This document shows, piece after piece, positions 14,260-25,683 of a DNA stretch of 64,000 nt; positions within the stretch are counted from its first letter, which is position 1; the number at the start of each line of letters is the position of its first letter. Source of the DNA: Pelargonium tetragonum (taxonomy: Eukaryota; Streptophyta; Magnoliopsida; Geraniales; Geraniaceae). The stretch covers positions 1 through 64,000 of the forward strand of contig JAYMTL010000033.1 of the NCBI GenBank assembly GCA_036897445.1. Direction: 5' to 3'. The notes under the pieces are model-generated. The model was not told where the DNA came from and ran no database searches. It worked only from the letters and a program-made list of their open reading frames with translations. A program made the position numbers and the translations under genes.

Positions 14260-14690
14260 AAAAAAGGGAATACTGGTCAGGCAACATAGACCACCTCTTA
14301 AATCTAAGACCTTATACTCCCTAAAGATAAAGGCATAGAACAGGAGGTAAGCTTGCTTAAAGAAACAAGTACTATCAATTAACCCTTATCCCATGACTAC
14401 TAAGACTAACTTAATACTCATAATAATAATAATAGGAATAGACTAATAACATTAAAAGTATAAGACAACCACCTATATAAGAGTATAAGCTAAGACAGTA
14501 ACTACCATAGGCTACAGGAATACACAATACACCAAAAGACGAAGACTTATATCATATCAATAAGAAAAGTATAGCTCATAAGGAAGAGGGTCTAGCTAGA
14601 ATACAAACTAAGCAAGAAGTAAGTCAATATATCAATAGTAAAGAAGTCACAGCAAGTAAGCCTGGTCATCTGTGGGTTATAGTGTAAATC
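14260..14690 (+). other. Purine/A-rich island, unassigned
   Basis: Strong strand asymmetry (few T and G, many A). It includes a stop-free stretch of 58 codons without ATG (14511-14684) and a (TAA)n microsatellite at 14421-14434. The purine bias alone lengthens open frames, so coding is not supported. It shares words such as AAAAGTATAGCTC and GGTCTAGCTA with other purine-rich tracts and may be a relic of the same repeat families. Confidence 0.3.
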
Positions 14691-16752
14691 TGTACTCTCA
14701 TATAAACTATCCTGGGTTAACCTTCCTACGTAAAGCTACAAACCATTATTGAAGTTTCCTAGTCAACAAGTCTAAATTAAACGACTTACATTTCTTAGCT
14801 TGGAAGTAGCCTTTCCCTATATACATTAGCAAAAGACTTGCGATTACTCTTAAAAAGGAATTGTAGAGTCTTTCTTTCCCACAAGCTAATAAATATCTAA
14901 TGCAGATAAAAACTCTCGAGATCTCTTTGAAGGAAAATCTTAAGTGTATGAGATAAGGAAGTGCTCAGTTCTCTAGTTCCGTATCTACTAAAATTCGCAA
15001 AGTAAGTTAAATCTTACCAAAATACAGGAAGTATCCGACCCGCTCCCCTTCTCTTTCTTTTTATAAAGTAAACAAGCTGCGTTAGCTGCCGCATTTTTCT
15101 TAACACAAAGATGAAACCAACATCAAGTCAAATTTTTGACTGATAGGAAAACCCAATTTGTAAATGGAAATTCTCCTACACAAGAGACTGTAAAAAGCGT
15201 TTTAGCAAAAAGTTACAATGGATTTAGATGCAGAAGGGATGCATACTCTAAAAAGAAACAGGGATCCCCAAAAAATGAGAATGGAAATCCAAAAATCCTA
15301 TACTCTTTGTAGCCTTATTCTAGAAAAGACTCGGTAGGTAAGCGCAGTATATACACTTTAACAATTCTTTTTGAAAGCTTTCTTTATCCTAAATAGGCGA
15401 ATATAGATAACTTTAAAAAAAGGACAAAAGTCTACCGCCTTGCTAAGAAGTTTTTTGCTTTTTAGTAGGGGTGCAGTAAGACTCTTTTAAATAAGAAATG
15501 TACTGTTAGAGATTACTATTATATATAGAGGGCCCCGATATACAAAGCAGATACTCTCGTGAGCAACCTAAGCAATCCCGCAAAGTTTTTGGAACCGCTT
15601 TCTAACCCAAAGTAGTATACAAAATTGACAAGGAATTCCTATATTCTATTTAGATTTACCGAGCTACAAGAAGCAGCCCCTAATGGAGTCTTTTATATTA
15701 TTCGTAAGTTATTGATATTTAAAAGCAGCGTAAACAAGTCGTACTTTTATTTTAGTCTTATTCTTTGGACTCCGCGATATTGATTTTCCTTAAGTCAATT
15801 TAGAGGGCTTTTTTTGTATGGTATCTACAAGCTTTTTCAAGGATACCTGAAAGAGATTTTTTTACGTACAGTGTATATAATATCTACTCACAATAAGCCT
15901 CACTCGAGGAAAAACAAAGTTAGGAGCTCTTATACAATTCCCTTAGTCTGATCCAGAGAAAAAGCAAGATGAAGGGGCCTTCCAAGCTTTTTAGGTATAT
16001 TTTGAATTAGGTTTTAGTCAAGTAAGACCCCTTTCCTCAATTACTTTCTGTAAGGATAGAGTCGGGCATTGGTTTACGCATTTCATATTAGAGCATAGAA
16101 GACAAAATCCCGAAAACTAAGGAAGAATGGAAGGCTACTCTTCCTTAGTAGACAGAAGTTCCTTATTTTTATATTTCTTTTTCTTCTCTCTTCGTTTACA
16201 TTGTTAGTTTTCTTTCTTGCCTTGTATAAAACATCCTTTATGACAAGCAGTCCCTTAAATTGGAATCTTTGAAGATCTGTCCAAGCCTTCGCCACGAAAC
16301 AACTCCATATTCATACTCTTCAGGTACTCGTAAAAAGAACCCCGCATTTATAACCACTAAACTTTAGCAGTTCTAATAAGTAAAAAAACTCTGTATAATC
16401 CGAACAATAAAACGGGCACGTCTTCAGACTCTTTTTATTAAAAACTTTTAAGATAAAATAGTTATAAAAACAATCAAGACATTACTTTACCGTACCGTAT
16501 AGGGTGCCTTTTTATGTCTCTTAATTAAGAAAATATTCTAAGAGCCTATTTGAAAACACAGAATAATAAACCCCGCTAACTATATTCCATGGAAGATTTT
16601 ATACACAGAACCTTACTATTTTTCAGAAAACCCGAAGTTCTACGTAGGTCTAATAAATTGTGCTGTAGTGCACACAAAAGGCCTAGACATAGGATAAGTT
16701 GATAGGAGACAAAAACTTGTTCTATTTGCCTTTGCTTGTAAAGTTAGTTTAA

Positions 16753-16768
16753 ACGAGAAATTTCTCGT
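16753..16768. repeat. 16-bp perfect palindrome
   Basis: ACGAGAAA followed by its exact reverse complement, 22 bases before a longer perfect palindrome at 16791. Confidence 0.9.
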
Positions 16769-16790
16769 GATTTTAGTGTTGTCAAATGAA

Positions 16791-16814
16791 GATAATTCGA
16801 AGCTTCGAATTATC
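16791..16814. repeat. 24-bp perfect palindrome
   Basis: GATAATTCGAAG followed directly by its reverse complement, centred on AAGCTT with TTCGAA words on both sides. About 0.01 such palindromes of this length are expected by chance in a window of this composition. It could be a cruciform site, a protein-binding dyad or a replication-related hairpin. Confidence 0.9.
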
Positions 16815-19800
16815 GTTAGAAAGGATTGACTTCGTATACCTTAAATAAAAAAGTTATCGGTAAAATATAGTAGCTTATAAACACTTTAAATGTAAAAGAA
16901 ATTCTAAAGGGTGTTTAATTAGTGGATATTCAAACCCCAAAATCTTGCCTAAACATAACCAGCGAAACTTTTAAACGCTACTTTATCGTAGTTTGACGCA
17001 CTCTATCCCAAATAACTAGAACTTACAAAAGGATTTCCGATAGAACAACTTCCTTTATTTTGTAATATTCACGTAGTAGAAGAATCTGTTCTTTAATCTC
17101 TGTAAAGTAAGGTTACGTAGTAAATATAGCTCTCAAAACTTTGATGCTTATAAATTCTGTATTACATATTAAAGCGCAGATTTAATACACCCCGGGCCTT
17201 AAGGTTCGAATCGAGTTGAAGCTCCTACTTACTATTCCCGATCGCGCAAGCTCATCTTAGCTACAGGACCCCTTGAGATAAATCCTATGAATTTGTACAC
17301 TAACCCTTCCTGAATCACAAAGTTAGGATACCCCCTTTCACCTATTCGGGGTTTTTTATCTCTTACTTAAAAACTAGAGCAAAGAGAGGGAGCTTTTCGT
17401 ATACAGTCGCGGCGTGTGTAAAGGTAATAGAGTACTTATGTTTACACAAGCAAAAAAGCCCTCGTGTGGTTCCTAAAAACCCCCTTAATCTTTATTCTTT
17501 CAGCGTCTCAAATAGAGCCAGGGGTTCTTAAATAGAAAGAAGCTCCCTTGAAAGAAGACCGGATAGACTAGAGTCTGTTTTATAATTATTGTGTTCCTAT
17601 TAGTTATCCCTTTGGGTTTTAAAGAAGTATAAATCTTTAATATTAGAACTAGGATATTTTCACAAGTTTTTGAACCGATAAGGTAGGATTTCTAACCTTT
17701 AGGGGTTCTTCGTTTGTCGATGGAAGAGGTTGTTCTCCAAGCATGGAGTGTATTTGAACAAGTAGTTATAACTAATTAATTATATTAATAAAAGGGAACG
17801 AGATGCTTAATAAGCAGCGCAGGGGGTATTATATCCGTGTCATTTTTTTACCGGATATATAAGACTTTAATCACCTTTCCGTTTCGGATTTACCTTGGAG
17901 TATACGGGTAGGTATTTTTATACTAAACGGGGACTTTAACTTTATAGTAAACTCAGTATTGGCTTCTATTTGAAGCAGACAATGGTAAGGAAATCCGGTT
18001 TATAAGCCTTAGCTTTTTCACTTCGGGACTCCTCTTTTAAAGAAAGTTAAGTAATCTAGAGCAAGTCTGCTTTTGGAGCCAGCCAATCCATAACTATGGA
18101 TATAGTATTAGTTCTTTTAAAACTAAAACCAACAAAGTGTTCACAGGGGAAGAAGTTACATTAGTACTGAGCCGGAGCCTTTTTCGGGGTTTAGAGTTTT
18201 TATGGGCTTACTTTTGTTAATTGTATTGGGGGGAAACTCCACTTTAAGGTGGGTTAGGTTGCAAAAAAGAAATTGTAAGATTGCCGTGTTTAGGGGTGTT
18301 AAAAGCTTTACAAGGATCCGGATTTCCGTAATCGAGAGTTTTTCTATATAACTTTTCTAGCTAATTCACAAGGAAGCGCTTAATGTTAGTATAGTATTAA
18401 AAAAATTTTCGATATTAAAAGATCCTATACCTACTCAGATAAAAACATGCTTGTTTGTGGTAAAAGTTGCTTTTTTATTCTAAGTCCTCCTAATACTTCT
18501 TCTTTAATCCGGGTTATTCTGACTAGATAATTTAACATAACAAGTGGTTTTCTATTTTAGAGGGATTAAGGTATAGTGCAATCAAGTTTTACCCACTAGG
18601 AAGAGATTCGTAGTAAGTAAATGTAAGGAAGCCCTTATAATATTTTAGGAATTGCTGTAAGATTTTAGTGTACAACATGGGGGCCACCCCCTCTTCCTAT
18701 AAAAGAATCCCGTAGCTTTACCTTTAAATGAATACCCATCGAGATTGAGACTTTGTTTCTCAAGCAGGCATATGACAGATCACAAGAATGCAGTTTACTT
18801 TCTATCTTATACTAGTACTTTCTTTTTCCTCGGTCAGGAACTCCTAACTTAAAGGGGAATAAAAAGTGCTTTATAAAAGATAGGTACCAACCAAAGGGGA
18901 TTCCTTTTTATTTATAGGGTATATAATAGGGCTCCCTTCCCTGTGCTTACCCTTAAAAGTTACTGAGCTAGCTAATTTAAGTTTTGAACCTATATTTCTA
19001 TAGTATTCTATAGTAACTGATACGAGAAGTCGGGCCCCTCTTTAAAGACAAGGAATTGACATATTGAGAAACCCAAGTAAAACCTTGTTTTCTTACTAAA
19101 AAATTTTTAGGTATAAACTTCTACTCTTTGTAGTGCGAGTCTTAAAACCCCATAACAAGTCACTTCTTTATAGCAAGTATGCCTAATATTCGAGGGAAGC
19201 TTTAGATACGTTATAATATCCCTTTCTCAAACTTAAGTTATTTAAGGAATTAAGGAATAAGTGTAATTTTTAGTAGTGTCTTGATCAGGTCTTTATAAAA
19301 TAAAAAAGGGGGGTTACTCTACACAGTGGATGCAGAAAAGGATATCTAACAAGGAGACTCAATAGTAATGGAGTAAAGCATCGCAAAAAAGGGGCCTTAA
19401 ACCCTAGCGATACCCGTGCTTTGTGAGATAAATATCGATTTATATTGCTTTAATATCTTCTCCAGGAGGCGTGCTCTGACGACTAAATTAGTTTTATTAT
19501 AGGATACTTTAAGGTACTGGATCAGTAAGGTAGGAATGATTTTTTTAGGTTTTTCCTAGTTAAAGGGGATACGCGCCCAGTTAAAGTGCGACCCTTACGT
19601 AATAATTATATAAGTCGATTAATTATAATATAGATATTGGGCAAGCATTCTAGTTTGCTAAACTAACCAGACAAGAACCGGAATTATTGTATTTCAAGAG
19701 ACTCCTTTTATATTAATAGAAAGGGATTTCAAAAGTCTCATTAGACTGCTACCTCAAAAGAGACTTATAGATACCCTATTAGGGGGGTCCTTGTGAATTT

Positions 19801-20238
19801 TTATAGTTACCAGAAAAGTAGTAAAGGTTTCCCCTTTAGATAAGTACTCCATGAATATCGTGCAATTAAAACACGCAGCTATAGAAAGCCTGAACTTATC
19901 AAAAACTAAGAGTTATATAATGAATGTAGGAAACTCTGACTTGGATTATTACACACTTTTTTCTTTTTGGGGTATGCAAGATTTATAGTTGACGAATAAA
20001 ACTTTTATTTTAAGAAGATGCCACAAGGATTTAGGCTTTACTGTTAAGTGTCAATAACTAGAAAGTAGTATAAATTTCTCTAAGGGTCCCCCTTGCTAAG
20101 CCTTAATTTCACAACTAAGTAACACAGGGTTTAATCTCATAGATCCTTGCCGACTCGGTATTATAATAATTTACACGAAAGAAATTCCGAAGGGCTTAAA
20201 AACCCCAGCCTAGGCTTAATGTTTATAGGATATTCGTT

Positions 20239-20258
20239 GCATACTGTATACAGTATGC
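20239..20258. repeat. 20-bp perfect palindrome
   Basis: GCATACTGTA followed by its reverse complement, centred on GTATAC. No ORF is close by. Confidence 0.9.
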
Positions 20259-21512
20259 GGTAAAACCCCCCCTTTTCTAATCTCATAAACAAAAAATGAA
20301 AATATATACCTATAAGGGGTAGTCAGAGCAAGTAAGGACTCCCTATTCTTTTTGTGAAAAAAGCAAAGGAAATTTAGATCTCAATTATCTCCCAAGCAAC
20401 AACCCCGCAACTCCGGATTAAAACGGGATCCTACCCAGCTAAATTAATAGGTTCAAACCCTATTGTCGCAGGATTCAGAGCGGGTTCCTGTTAAATTTTT
20501 AGGAAAAGAATAGCTTTTTTGTAAGGAACAAGTCCCTCGTCGATTCAAGGCGGAAAAAGAGCTTACAGTGAATTTTTAGTCTTTACCCCGACATTTTACT
20601 TTGTAGCTAGATCTTTAAACTAGCATGACTAAAAAATTTTATAGGCAAGGAAGTGACTAACGTTTTACAAGATTAAATCATACTTTACAAAAAATGCCCT
20701 TATATCCCTTGTGCTCTTTTTTTACGAATTTCCGTAGCTCAGTCTTCAAGTCTTGGAGATTCAGGCTTAAACAAGGCATACATTTTCAACTTTACAATTA
20801 ATCTATTCTATTCTATATATCTTTCTATTTTATAAGCTCTTTAAAGATTAAAGAAGAAGGTGTACTGGAATTCAAAGAAAGAACTACGGGCCTTTCGAAG
20901 ATGTAATTCCTTTATCTTACTCTTAATTATTATTTTAGTAGATAAATAAAATGGGATATGCACTAACCTCTAACTTTTCCTTACAGGTCGCAAGGCTTTC
21001 TATAAAGGATCCGCAAACTCTTTAAATGAAATCCCACCTTACTGCCAATAAATCATATATAATAATAATAAAAGAAGCGGAGTATATCTAAATAGACTTC
21101 ATTCATAAGTCAAATTTCTATAGCAAGTAAACTCTTAAGATCATCAACGATTTTGCAGAAAATTTCTTTCTAAAAAAGGAGCCCTTGGTTATACCGCTAA
21201 GAAAAGCTTTTTGATCTCATCTAGGTACTAACTAGAACTTAGTAGCTACAAGGAAAGATAATGAAAGATATACTATTTTCCTGCCGCTAAAGTAAAAAAA
21301 GTCAAGTTAGTTTAGAAGTTCTAAAGTGTGGATATTAAAAAGCTTAGTTTTGTAGATATCCGAATTAATATAGTAGGAGTAAATACTTTGAAGTCTGTAA
21401 AAGATTTGGTAAGACGCCCCCTTCTTTGACTCAGGGATTCTTTTGTATTCTGAATCCGTTAAAAGCTTTGCAGGACTTGGTGAGTCTTTTTATTTATATC
21501 ATCCTAAGTTAA

Positions 21513-21533
21513 GTCAAGACTAAAAGTCTTGAC
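21513..21533. repeat. Short hairpin, 9-bp arms
   Basis: GTCAAGACT, loop AAA, AGTCTTGAC. It is followed by a T-rich stretch, so it resembles an intrinsic terminator, but no gene leads into it. Confidence 0.7.
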
Positions 21534-23989
21534 CTATACTTTTCTTTTGGTTAGTATTTAAGACTTTATGTTTCCTGAGAGGAGTCTGCTACGTGGAACT
21601 TTTGATTCTCCAAAAATAGCATTTAAGTGTCTCAATAAGTAAAGGAAGCCCACTCTTAATTTTAACCTACTTGATTTGAAAATAGTAGTAGCTCTTTCTA
21701 CACCTTGTACATAAAATACATTTAATTCTTAAGAGATTTCGAATCCTAAACAAAAGTTCTGAATATTTACTGTATAATATAGGGAATCCGGGTTTGGCTT
21801 TAACGGAATAGACAAAAAAAGGGTGCTTTTGCATTAGAGAATATTTAGAGACATTATAATATGGAGTTATTTTAAAAGACTTCGGACTCGCGCAGTAAAT
21901 TCTTTTTTTTACATTTACAAATTGGATCTAACGTCCTTTAACCCATTGTATTGCTCCTTTAATTACTACCAATTTTATGAGAAAGTGTAGCCCTCCTTTG
22001 CAAGATACTCGCCATAAAAAGGATAATTTAGGGTTCTTCGCCTCCCTTTTTGGGATCTTTTTATTAGGGCTGCAGTTGCAGTAAAAGAAATTTCTTACAC
22101 GAAAACCGATACTATTCATAGGAAAGAAAATGGGACTCCTTGGGAAGTAGAGAGGCTGGAATTTTAGTGGGGCTTTAGTTCGTGATATTGACGAAGTGCG
22201 GACCCCTTTCTCTAAAGGTAAGACTTGCGGTTGGCTATTGTAACGAAGTCAGATTAATAAAATCAAGGCACTCTTTTTCACGTTAAACAGGTTGTAGTAA
22301 TCTTTATCTTAAAAGGGAAGGGTCCTCGATAACAGGTGGCTAGAGCTTTTTATTAGTTTATTGGTATATATATAAGCTTTTCCAAAAGGGGCTAAAGTAC
22401 TTTATGAGGAAGTTTATATAGAAATATAGAAAAAAATGACTAGTTAAGGTTTTTTGTAAAGAAAGGTAGAGCTTTGTAAGAGCTATTAAAGAGATTCCGC
22501 ATTTTAGGGAGCTATCCTGTCTTATTATATTACAATATAGAAGCCCGAACCCTGGGGCAAGTTAGGCGTATACTAAAATAGCATTTTTCTACACATTCTT
22601 CTAGGGAAAGCTTCTTCGGATGAAGAGCAAACCCTTACAAAAGCGTATCCTATAATTATATATCTTGGATTTAGATTAGCAATATGCACAAGAGATTAAG
22701 GCTTTTATTCCCAGTAGAGGGGTGCTTTTTGGGGTATACCTGAATGAGTACCCTAGTTTTTAATTATCAGCTAAATTTGAAACAAGGAGGGGTAGAAAAA
22801 GATTGCGCTAAAGTTTTCCTTTTTATTCATTGACTGTGGGCAGAAGTATAATAAAGCTAAATTTTAGTATATCTTACTTGAATTATATAAAGTTTCGGTA
22901 CTGGCTATAGAAGCACCGCAAAAGGATGAATATAAGAATCTTCGCCAGATGCAGTCTGAAATGTACCTGAAACTTTAATATTTACGTTACGGGGTTGGTC
23001 TATAATTACTAAAACTTTATAAACCCTCTTGGATTTGAACCTTTGACTTATACTTTTCAGAAGCAGGCGCTTTACCGAGTACATCAAGGGCTAAAATATA
23101 GTTTGAGTTAATTAGGTATTTAAGAAGGAACCGGGGCCTAAATAAGAGATATCTATATAAGCGATTTTAAAAAGCTTCTAAAAAGCCCACGAAGTTTTAA
23201 TATTAATAAAGGAAAGGGGGACCGAAGAGGGTTGACTACTATAACCCGATAGAACAGAGATACCTTATACCCAACCTCAAGAAAAAGCTTTCACTTACTT
23301 CGAAAACTGGCCTGAATTTGAGCTACCTACTAAAGGAAACAGAGACGCAGAGAGACTGAGCTGCTAGTTCTATTTTCTGTATAGGACCTCTCTAACCAGT
23401 CCGCAGTAAATGGGGATTAGGATGAATCAAAAAGCAAGTACTTAGGATAGGAGACTTTTCGTACTACCCGCTTCATAACTTGTGGAAAACTCCCCTAGCT
23501 AAACTTAGAATGCTTATCTAAATTAACAGAGGTTTTTTTTCCTAGAGGTTTTTAGAAAAAACGCCTTACACCCTAAACTAGCGATCGACGAAAGAATTTG
23601 TGCGTACTTCAGACTTTCATATGCCTTAGGCTCCTTCTAGAATCTAGCGTTTTATATTATATAAGGTATCTGTGACTCGAGCAGTAACCTTTCTTTCTAA
23701 GTGCAAATTCTTTAGACCCCCGTAATACTCATTCTAGGACTCTGCCTATTTGTTAACTTCTCCGACAATAGCCCTTGAGTTTTCTCTTGTAAAAACCCTG
23801 CACTTGGTTCTATCCCTCTAATTTGTTGCGAAACTCGTTCTTTAATCAGCATCAAGGCAGCTATACTTCAATAGACTGACTTTTGTCTTGTATCTGTATC
23901 TTGATAATAGCTGCTATACCTCTCTTAGTCTTTGTAAGTTTGTAAGGGGGTGCTCGCTGGACGTACTCTTAAGGGCTTTAGGAGATGGA

Positions 23990-24140
23990 CTTAGTGTAGT
24001 TATTGTATGTATATATTCTATGTTATGTATAGTAGTTGTATTAAATTAATTGTATTATATTAGATTCTATTAGTTTTTTAGTATTAGTTTAGTTACTTAT
24101 ATTTATATATATATATATAGATAGTAATAGATAAGTTTAG
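23990..24140. repeat. T-rich low-complexity tract with (TA)n
   Basis: Tract of TAG/TAT/TTG words (GTAGTTATTGTATG, AGTAGTTGTATTA) ending in a perfect TA run at 24104-24119. A similar tract lies at 47830-48010 just after the Copia relic, so it may be a retroelement terminal or untranslated region rather than an independent microsatellite. Confidence 0.5.
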
Positions 24141-24414
24141 GGGTTGGTATTGGTTTAAGGGATCTTCCTTTCTTGTTAGTTAGCACTACTATAGATAGAA
24201 GTTGCCCTAGTGAGGAAGATTTTTGTATTAAGTAGTTTAGAGGTATACTCGCTTACATCATAGACACACAACAACTTTTTGACTTAATTAACTTGATAGT
24301 TCCTCGCTTCTTTGTACTACTCATAGCCTATCTTTTGTTAGTGTCTTAACAGACCTATGACTTTCCTTTTGGGCCACCTAAGCGGAATAGGAAGACCCCG
24401 CTCTTAAGCTAAAA

Positions 24415-24546
24415 ATGCAGCTTGCATCTTCCGGGGTAAAGGAAAGGATCTTCTTCAATTGTGGAGATTTTCATTATCAAGTTAAAGGGCTAGTAACTAA
24501 ATTGGTAAGTTTTAGTGGAAGGAAGGTTTCGAAGAGGAGAGTGTAA
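24415..24546 (+). mobile_element. Possible gag zinc-knuckle relic
   Basis: A short 43-codon frame from an ATG contains an NCGDFH core (24457-24474) set among basic residues, resembling the CCHC zinc knuckle of LTR-retrotransposon Gag proteins. It is incomplete and fossil. It lies 0.4 kb upstream of the mitochondrial-type island and could mark the host repeat into which that island was inserted. Confidence 0.25.
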
Positions 24547-24764
24547 GATCAAAGCTGAGGTATTATGAAGAAAGTGGCATCCTAGATCAAAGTTGTAGTT
24601 ATTATCAATACAGCTAGGAACCATAAGAACTAAGAAAGCTACGGAGCTCATAATATGTTATCATGAAAGAGTGTGGGTATTCCAAAAAGTGGGGAGTCAG
24701 GGGTAAGGATTTAGGGGCAAAGGAAGAGACTGAATTAGAATTGCTTAGATAAAGTCATTCATTC
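24547..24764 (+). other. Purine-rich decayed tract between gag-like relic and mitochondrial island
   Basis: Purine-biased DNA with a short imperfect internal repeat (AGATCAAAG followed by CTG or TTG, near 24547 and 24590). No readable gene; most likely a continuation of the retroelement relic. Confidence 0.3.
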
Positions 24765-24972
24765 TCTCTTACTTACTCCTAGCCATTTTATAAGTTATTT
24801 ACTAAGTCAAATCCTGTATCATAAGTGCTTGTATTCTGTTTCTTTATTTTCAAGTTAAAACGGGTGAATCATTCCCCAAGTTCCCTGGGTTCAATTCCTC
24901 ATTTGCTTTTTCTATAAGTTTGAAATTCTTGAGTATAAAAAAAGACCCAACATTCGTCAACTAAAACATTAT

Positions 24973-25137
24973 ATGTCATTTTCTTTTGTATCAGGTATCT
25001 TAGGAATCACTTTAATTTTTACGTTTTCAACTTGTATGGGATTCTATTTAGGACTTAGTAAAGAGAAAAAAAAAGACTTTGCATTGTTCTTTTGTCAATG
25101 GTCGAGGAATTGCTTCCTTTTCTCAAACCAGCAATGA
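24973..25137 (+). CDS. N-terminal piece of the same membrane protein, in a different frame
   Basis: ATG at 24973 opens 54 codons. The first 28 residues (MSFSFVSGILGITLIFTF and on to GLS) form a clear membrane anchor, followed by KEKKK encoded over a run of nine adenines (25066-25074). It overlaps the 25098 frame. Downstream of the A-run the protein quality drops, and the sense shifts to the other frame, which is open from 25062. The simplest reading is one gene of about 150 residues split at the A-run by a one-base length difference (sequencing or assembly error, true mutation, or slippage during transcription or translation). Alternatively these are two small overlapping genes. The start is chosen because it is the only ATG ahead of the hydrophobic anchor. 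Function unknown. Confidence 0.45.
   Translation: MSFSFVSGILGITLIFTFSTCMGFYLGLSKEKKKDFALFFCQWSRNCFLFSNQQ
25066..25074 (+). repeat. Run of nine A at the frame switch
   Basis: A perfect A9 run sits exactly where the reading frame opening at 24973 would have to pass to the frame of the 25098 ORF. Homopolymers of this length are common indel sites in sequencing and common slippage sites for polymerases and ribosomes. Confidence 0.8.
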
Positions 25138-25421
25138 TTGCAGTAATTACGTATTCGATTTTGTGGCCTTTATCATTCCCCGATATCACCTATAAAACAA
25201 TAGCATTCACGGGTTCCTTTCTAAAGCTACTCTTGCCTTTGGTCGTTTTTATTATCTTTTCATGCGAGACAAAAGCACAAAAAAGCTTAAAACAGGTTCA
25301 AAAGACGATTGCTTTTTTAGAACAAAAGGGAATTCCTTACGAACTTGTACTATCGTGGACCAAAACAAAAGTCAAGCCGGTTCCTAGTAGTAAAATGGAT
25401 ACAAAAGAAAATGACATATAA
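25098..25421 (+). CDS. Unidentified small membrane protein upstream of atp9 (main part)
   Basis: From the ATG at 25098 this frame runs 107 codons and stops at 25419-25421. Its stop shares a base with the first ATG of the atp9 leader (TAATG), typical of co-transcribed organellar or bacterial genes. The protein begins MVEELLPFLKPAM. It has two hydrophobic stretches, about residues 12-28 and 40-57 (the second KLLLPLVVFIIFS), then a basic, lysine-rich tail with a short helix of coiled-coil character (QKSLKQVQKTIAFLEQ). The frame is open upstream to 25062, so it may begin in the overlapping frame at 24973. Position next to atp9 and the membrane-anchor-plus-charged-tail layout would suit an ATP-synthase accessory or b-type subunit, but I find no diagnostic motif of atp4, atp8, sdh3/4 or tatC. 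Base use differs from the surrounding decayed DNA, which supports coding. Confidence 0.6.
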   Translation: MVEELLPFLKPAMIAVITYSILWPLSFPDITYKTIAFTGSFLKLLLPLVVFIIFSCETKAQKSLKQVQKTIAFLEQKGIPYELVLSWTKTKVKPVPSSKMDTKENDI

Positions 25422-25439
25422 TGTTGAGTTATTTCTTAA

Positions 25440-25655
25440 GGAGCAAAACTTCTGGGTGCTGGAGCTGCTACTATTGCTTTAGCTGGATCTGCTGTTGGTA
25501 TCGGTCACGTTTTTAGCGCGCTAATAACCGCGGTCGGCCGTAACCCGTCTATGGCTAAGCAACTCTTTGGTTATGCCATTTTAGGCTTTGCGCTTACAGA
25601 GGCAGTTGCCCTGTTTGCGATTTTGATGGCCTTTCTTCTTCTATTTGTGTTCTAA
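25440..25655 (+). CDS. atp9: ATP synthase F0 subunit c (mitochondrial, green-lineage type), 5' end out of frame
   Basis: Subunit c forms the proton-carrying ring of mitochondrial F1F0-ATP synthase in the inner membrane. The frame from GGA at 25440 to TAA at 25653-25655 gives 71 residues: a glycine-rich first helix ([11 protein letters not shown]), the polar loop with Arg-Asn-Pro (residues 34-36), and a second helix carrying the essential carboxylate Glu54 in [11 protein letters not shown], ending LLLFVF. The [16 protein letters not shown] stretch matches green algal and plant mitochondrial atp9; fungal proteins differ here. The family length is about 74, so only about three residues are missing. 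Odd point: the codon just before GGA is TAA, and the nearest ATG (25421, overlapping the upstream stop as TAATG) lies in another frame. A one-base skip in the 25437-25440 region, an ATT start at 25431 with the TAA recoded or edited, or simple pseudogenisation could explain this. Identity is secure; function is not. Confidence 0.93.
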   Translation, partial: GAKLLGAGAATIALAGSAVGIGHVFSALITAVGRNPSMAKQLFGYAILGFALTEAVALFAILMAFLLLFVF

Positions 25656-25683
25656 GGGTTCGTCCCTGTTTCGTAAAGGGTAG

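Larger units (their letters stand above)
14691..23989. other. Decayed AT-rich background, no gene recognised
   Basis: Nine kilobases of TpA-rich sequence with only chance-level ORFs. It holds the palindromes at 16.75-16.81 and 20.24 kb and the hairpin at 21.51 kb, plus a T-arm-like hairpin (ATAGG, TTCAAAC, CCTAT) at 20447-20463 that is not part of a cloverleaf. Confidence 0.55.
24965..25680 (+). other. Mitochondrial-type DNA island
   Basis: About 0.7 kb holding the unidentified membrane-protein gene and atp9 in the same orientation, with intact-looking codons, inside DNA otherwise full of stops. No other mitochondrial gene is seen in the window. If the window is nuclear, this is a mitochondrial insertion (NUMT), and the frame breaks at the A-run and at the atp9 start are what an early NUMT would show. 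If it is organellar, the frame breaks need an explanation such as programmed frameshift or RNA editing. The edges are approximate: I see no target-site duplication or terminal repeat at either end. Confidence 0.5.

Noticed and set aside
20447-20470. T-arm hairpin with TTCAAAC loop and perfect 5-bp stem, resembling a tRNA 3' end
   Set aside because: The upstream sequence gives only partial acceptor pairing and no D-arm or anticodon arm, so it is not called as a tRNA gene.
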